64,000 bases of DNA, taken from NCBI GenBank assembly GCA_944389505.1, contig CALXMP010000008.1:1-64000 (forward strand), in the 5' to 3' direction. A program made the translations under genes and the position numbers. The DNA is from an uncultured Spirochaetaceae bacterium. Lineage in GTDB: Bacteria > Spirochaetota > Spirochaetia > Sphaerochaetales > Sphaerochaetaceae. Under the pieces are notes generated by a model. That model made no database searches. It was not told the origin of the DNA and saw only the letters and a program-made list of their open reading frames with translations. Within the stretch, counting starts at the first letter, position 1; each line of letters opens with the position of its first letter. Of the stretch, positions 61,863 through 64,000 are shown piece by piece.

Positions 61863-62230
61863 TTGCACTTAGACAAATAAAAGAGACGCTTTCCATATGC
61901 AAGGTGCCCGATTACACCCTTGTGGATCTGGAGGAGCCTTACTGCTTCACGGGATGCACACCTGATGAGAAATCACTGGTATGCAGGACGGAGGATGTCC
62001 CAGCAAACGCATCATCGAGGGATGATGGCTGGACAGCATTCATGATTGAGGGAATCCTGGATTTCTCGCTGATAGGAATCCTCTCGAGGATTGCCGGTAC
62101 GCTGGCTGATGCGGGCATCGGCATATTCGCTATATCGACATACAACACCGACTATATTCTGGTCAAAGATGAAAATAAGACGGGAGCTGAAGATGCTCTC
62201 CGTAAAGCGGGATACCTTATAGAAAACTGA
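61859..62230 (+). CDS. ACT-domain protein (CASTOR/DUF-like)
   Basis: The 123-residue protein begins with IALRQIKETLSICKVPDYTL, and its end, GTLADAGIGIFAISTYNTDYI, is a typical ACT amino-acid-binding fold resembling CASTOR-type ACT proteins. ATG 61859 overlaps the MATE stop by ATGA. An amino-acid-sensing role is inferred. A convergent terminator follows. Confidence 0.8.
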   Translation: MIALRQIKETLSICKVPDYTLVDLEEPYCFTGCTPDEKSLVCRTEDVPANASSRDDGWTAFMIEGILDFSLIGILSRIAGTLADAGIGIFAISTYNTDYILVKDENKTGAEDALRKAGYLIEN

Positions 62231-62267
62231 GAGAATATGGCCCATGCAGGGCCATACTCCACTCTCT
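62228..62267. terminator. Bidirectional terminator
   Basis: TATGGCCC (62236-62243) and GGGCCATA (62249-62256) form the core stem with a 5-nt loop; GAGAG and CTCTC extend it outward. It separates the ACT-domain gene from the convergent rsfS. Confidence 0.8.
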
Positions 62268-62612
62268 TCACATCATGTTCTCTGTTGCCTTCCAGAGCTT
62301 CTCGAGGTTGTAGAACTCCCTGAGCTCCTGGCTCATGAGGTGGATGACGATATCGCCGCAATCGATGAGCTCCCATCCATCCGTTCCAGGAGACTTATGC
62401 CTGTTGCTGACCTCAAGGCCAAGCTCCTTAAGCTCACCCCAGAGCTGATGCACAACACCCTTCAGGTGTCCTACCGATGATACAGTCGCAATCACGAATG
62501 CATCGGTCCAAGAGCATTCATTCTCCATATCGATCACGATGACATCCGCACACTTATGGTCCTCAAGATAGCCCTTGAGCTTATCAGTTATATTCCTGAT
62601 GTTATCCTTCAT
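62268..62612 (-). CDS. rsfS: Ribosome silencing factor
   Basis: From ATG 62612 (GGAG 8 nt upstream) the 114-residue protein has ADVIVIDM, FVIATVSSVGHLKGV, GWELIDCGDIVIHLM and REFYNLEKLW, the RsfS/Iojap signature. It binds ribosomal protein L14 and blocks subunit joining during starvation. It overlaps the lipoprotein gene by 11 bp. Confidence 0.95.
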   Translation of the reverse strand: MKDNIRNITDKLKGYLEDHKCADVIVIDMENECSWTDAFVIATVSSVGHLKGVVHQLWGELKELGLEVSNRHKSPGTDGWELIDCGDIVIHLMSQELREFYNLEKLWKATENMM

Positions 62613-63159
62613 AATCAATCTCCAATGCTGCATCCATCCATATTCTGATGAAGTCCTCTGCCTTTTCCCAGGATCCGGCAGGAGTGATGATATCCCCCAG
62701 CCTGTACTCTCTGTATCCGCCGCGGCTCTCTGTCATTGCTTTGACCAGAGCTTCATCGAATGAGGATGAAAGCGTGTTAATAGTATCGAGAAATGCGGTA
62801 TTCTCCAAGTCCTCCGCATTCTTCCATAATGCCATCTCAGGAGAGGATGAATGAGTCTCCTTCGCAAGCAGCACAAGCATGTTCCGCCTATCGAAATATT
62901 CATCCCACCCAATCTCCGTAACAGAGCTCTCCGGTATATCGAAAAGGGATGCCAGCGCAGACTTCCCATCCATTCCTGAAAGCCCTTCCACATACTGCAG
63001 ATCGCTGTATGATACACGGATCATGACAGTGTTCTTCCCACGGCTCCTGTATATGGTGCAGCCGCCATCCGAGTACAGCATCATAGAGCTGTCGGGCATA
63101 CCGCACGACACAAGAAGCATCAGTGCAGAAAGCGTTATTGCAGCCAGAAGCTTCCTCAA
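62602..63159 (-). CDS. Lipoprotein between yqeK and rsfS, 185 aa
   Basis: The signal peptide ends SALMLLVSCGMP, giving a lipidated Cys near residue 19. The mature part includes IRVSYSDLQYVEGLSGMDG and is not assigned with confidence. In related genomes a LytR-CpsA-Psr protein often lies in this slot, and the segment could be a shortened, diverged version, but the key LCP residues are not visible. It overlaps yqeK by 4 bp. Confidence 0.65.
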   Translation of the reverse strand: MRKLLAAITLSALMLLVSCGMPDSSMMLYSDGGCTIYRSRGKNTVMIRVSYSDLQYVEGLSGMDGKSALASLFDIPESSVTEIGWDEYFDRRNMLVLLAKETHSSSPEMALWKNAEDLENTAFLDTINTLSSSFDEALVKAMTESRGGYREYRLGDIITPAGSWEKAEDFIRIWMDAALEIDYEG

Positions 63160-63737
63160 AGCCTTCCCCCTGCTGCTATGTAATCGTACAGCTCGGAAGA
63201 GACAGCCGCTTCCTTTATTCCTTCCCTGCTGAAGTAAGCGCGCTGCATGTCCATTATCCTGATGATCATGCCCTCAAGCGTCTCAGCAGAGAGGATATGC
63301 TTCCTGTCTTCATCGGTAAGGTGCTTCCTACCCGGCTCAATATAGTCGGCGATGTAGACCACAGCACCATACGGTCCCATCTCCTTTGAACCAAGGGTAT
63401 GATGCCTCACAGCAATCTTGAATGCATCGGGAACGGTCCCTTCCGCATCGTCATCGAAATGGATGGCTGCAAGCGCTCCATGGAGGAGCATCGGATCGGC
63501 CTCTTCCTCAGGGAATACCTCTATGCCATGGCTTCTGCAGAAATCAGGGGAGGTGCTGTCTGCTGAATACCTGTATGCATCGTGGTAGATACCTATATAC
63601 CTTGCATCCTGGACATTCAGAGCAAAACGCTCTGCGAGCTCTGCCGATACAGCCGCGACACCCTCGGAATGGACGAAGCGCTTCGGCTTTATCATTGCCC
63701 TGACCTTCGCCTCAAGCTCTGTATAGCCTATGCTCAT
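63156..63737 (-). CDS. yqeK: YqeK family HD-domain hydrolase (diadenosine tetraphosphatase type)
   Basis: The 193-residue HD-fold protein has RFVHSEGVA, YIGIYHDAYR and VRHHTLGSKEMGPYG, matching YqeK, a symmetrical Ap4A hydrolase next to nadD in many bacteria. The HD pair reads YHDA. It overlaps nadD by 26 bp and the lipoprotein gene by 4 bp. Confidence 0.92.
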   Translation of the reverse strand: MSIGYTELEAKVRAMIKPKRFVHSEGVAAVSAELAERFALNVQDARYIGIYHDAYRYSADSTSPDFCRSHGIEVFPEEEADPMLLHGALAAIHFDDDAEGTVPDAFKIAVRHHTLGSKEMGPYGAVVYIADYIEPGRKHLTDEDRKHILSAETLEGMIIRIMDMQRAYFSREGIKEAAVSSELYDYIAAGGRL

Positions 63738-64000
63738 CGATATACCTCCTGACGGACGGTGTCAGCATGCCATCGCTATCGCCCATCCTTATCTCTGTGC
63801 TGGATGCATGAACCTTGCTGCTATGCATGAATATGACCTCGGCATCGGTATCATTGACGGCCTCGCCATCCCGGGTGAAGCACCAGAAACGGACATGAGA
63901 TGAAAGATAGCCGAAGTCATGCCATCCGCTGAGCTTCGAGAGATGATCATCGCCGATGATGAAATCGACCTTGCCATCGAAGGAAAGCTCATCGAAGAAA
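63712..64000 (-). CDS. nadD: Nicotinate-nucleotide adenylyltransferase, C-terminal part (truncated by window end)
   Basis: The last 95 codons of nadD run off the window. They include DFIIGDDHLSKLSGW, SSTEIR and SVRRYIDEHRLYRA, the ISSTxIR and C-terminal motifs of NadD, which makes NAD precursors from nicotinate mononucleotide. The 5' end and start codon lie beyond 64000. The order rsfS-(lipoprotein)-yqeK-nadD is conserved. Confidence 0.9.
   Translation of the reverse strand, partial: FFDELSFDGKVDFIIGDDHLSKLSGWHDFGYLSSHVRFWCFTRDGEAVNDTDAEVIFMHSSKVHASSTEIRMGDSDGMLTPSVRRYIDEHRLYRA

Noticed and set aside
63789-63992. 67-codon open frame starting with MSFPSMARS
   Set aside because: It is an out-of-frame reading of nadD; the nadD frame carries SSTEIR and a family-typical C-terminus.
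1-64000. CRISPR arrays, insertion sequences, rRNA or tRNA genes
   Set aside because: No regularly spaced repeats, transposase motifs or RNA gene signatures were seen; direct repeats found are single regulatory pairs.

Overview
The window looks like the chromosome of an anaerobic, gut-type bacterium. A spirochaete of the Sphaerochaeta/Treponema group is my best guess (about 60 %). The reasons are lipoprotein signal peptides ending in SSC or VSC, a substrate-binding protein whose signal peptide ends in an ASGSSE-like stretch, a mid-GC backbone, a decarboxylase sodium pump, and the rsfS / lipoprotein / yqeK / nadD order. No rRNA, tRNA, CRISPR array or insertion sequence was seen.

Layout. (1) 0-4.4 kb is an AT-rich accessory block: a DUF2130 nuclease-like gene on the minus strand, then a plus-strand two-gene cassette of an AAA ATPase and a TOPRIM-like protein, probably an anti-phage system. 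(2) 4.4-11.4 kb is a decaying mobile remnant. It holds parA, a small ribbon-helix-helix-like gene, a winged-helix gene, an M48 peptidase, a frameshifted traX, a DUF4143 ATPase, a broken higBA pair and a frameshifted grpB. (3) 11.4-18.7 kb carries a Nudix gene, an aspartate-dehydrogenase-like gene, an odd 2-hydroxyacid-dehydrogenase homologue, an amino-acid ABC importer, a LarA-type racemase and an aminotransferase. (4) 19.4-46.4 kb is the core: a selenium and molybdenum-hydroxylase island resembling the Escherichia coli xdh/yge/ygf region. It has ygeW, the AmmeMemoRadiSam trio, selD-DUF3343-yedF-yedE, a NifS-like desulfurase, an XdhC-type chaperone, a five-gene hydroxylase operon (xdhA, 2Fe-2S, FAD, second FAD, xdhD), then ygfK-ssnA-ygeY and two PLP enzymes. 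(5) 46.4-64 kb is general genome: lipoproteins, a heterodimeric ABC exporter, an XRE-ImmA/PIN pair, an oxaloacetate-decarboxylase-type beta subunit, MFS and MATE transporters, and the rsfS-nadD end.

How the core works together (inference from known families). YedE, YedF and the DUF3343 protein should take up and carry selenium or sulfur. SelD makes selenophosphate. The NifS-like enzyme and XdhC-type chaperone finish the molybdenum site. The XdhA/XdhD hydroxylases act on purines or related heterocycles. YgfK, SsnA, YgeY and YgeW degrade the opened ring anaerobically, and the terminal PLP enzymes may deaminate the last amino-acid intermediate in place of YgeX.

The most distinctive new signals are three. 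An 18-bp tandem GTTGC operator-like motif is shared by the ygeW, xdhA and ygfK promoters. At least eight genes have a -10 hexamer exactly 6-7 nt before the start codon and no ribosome-binding site, which suggests widespread leaderless mRNAs. Several one-base insertions break genes of the mobile remnant.
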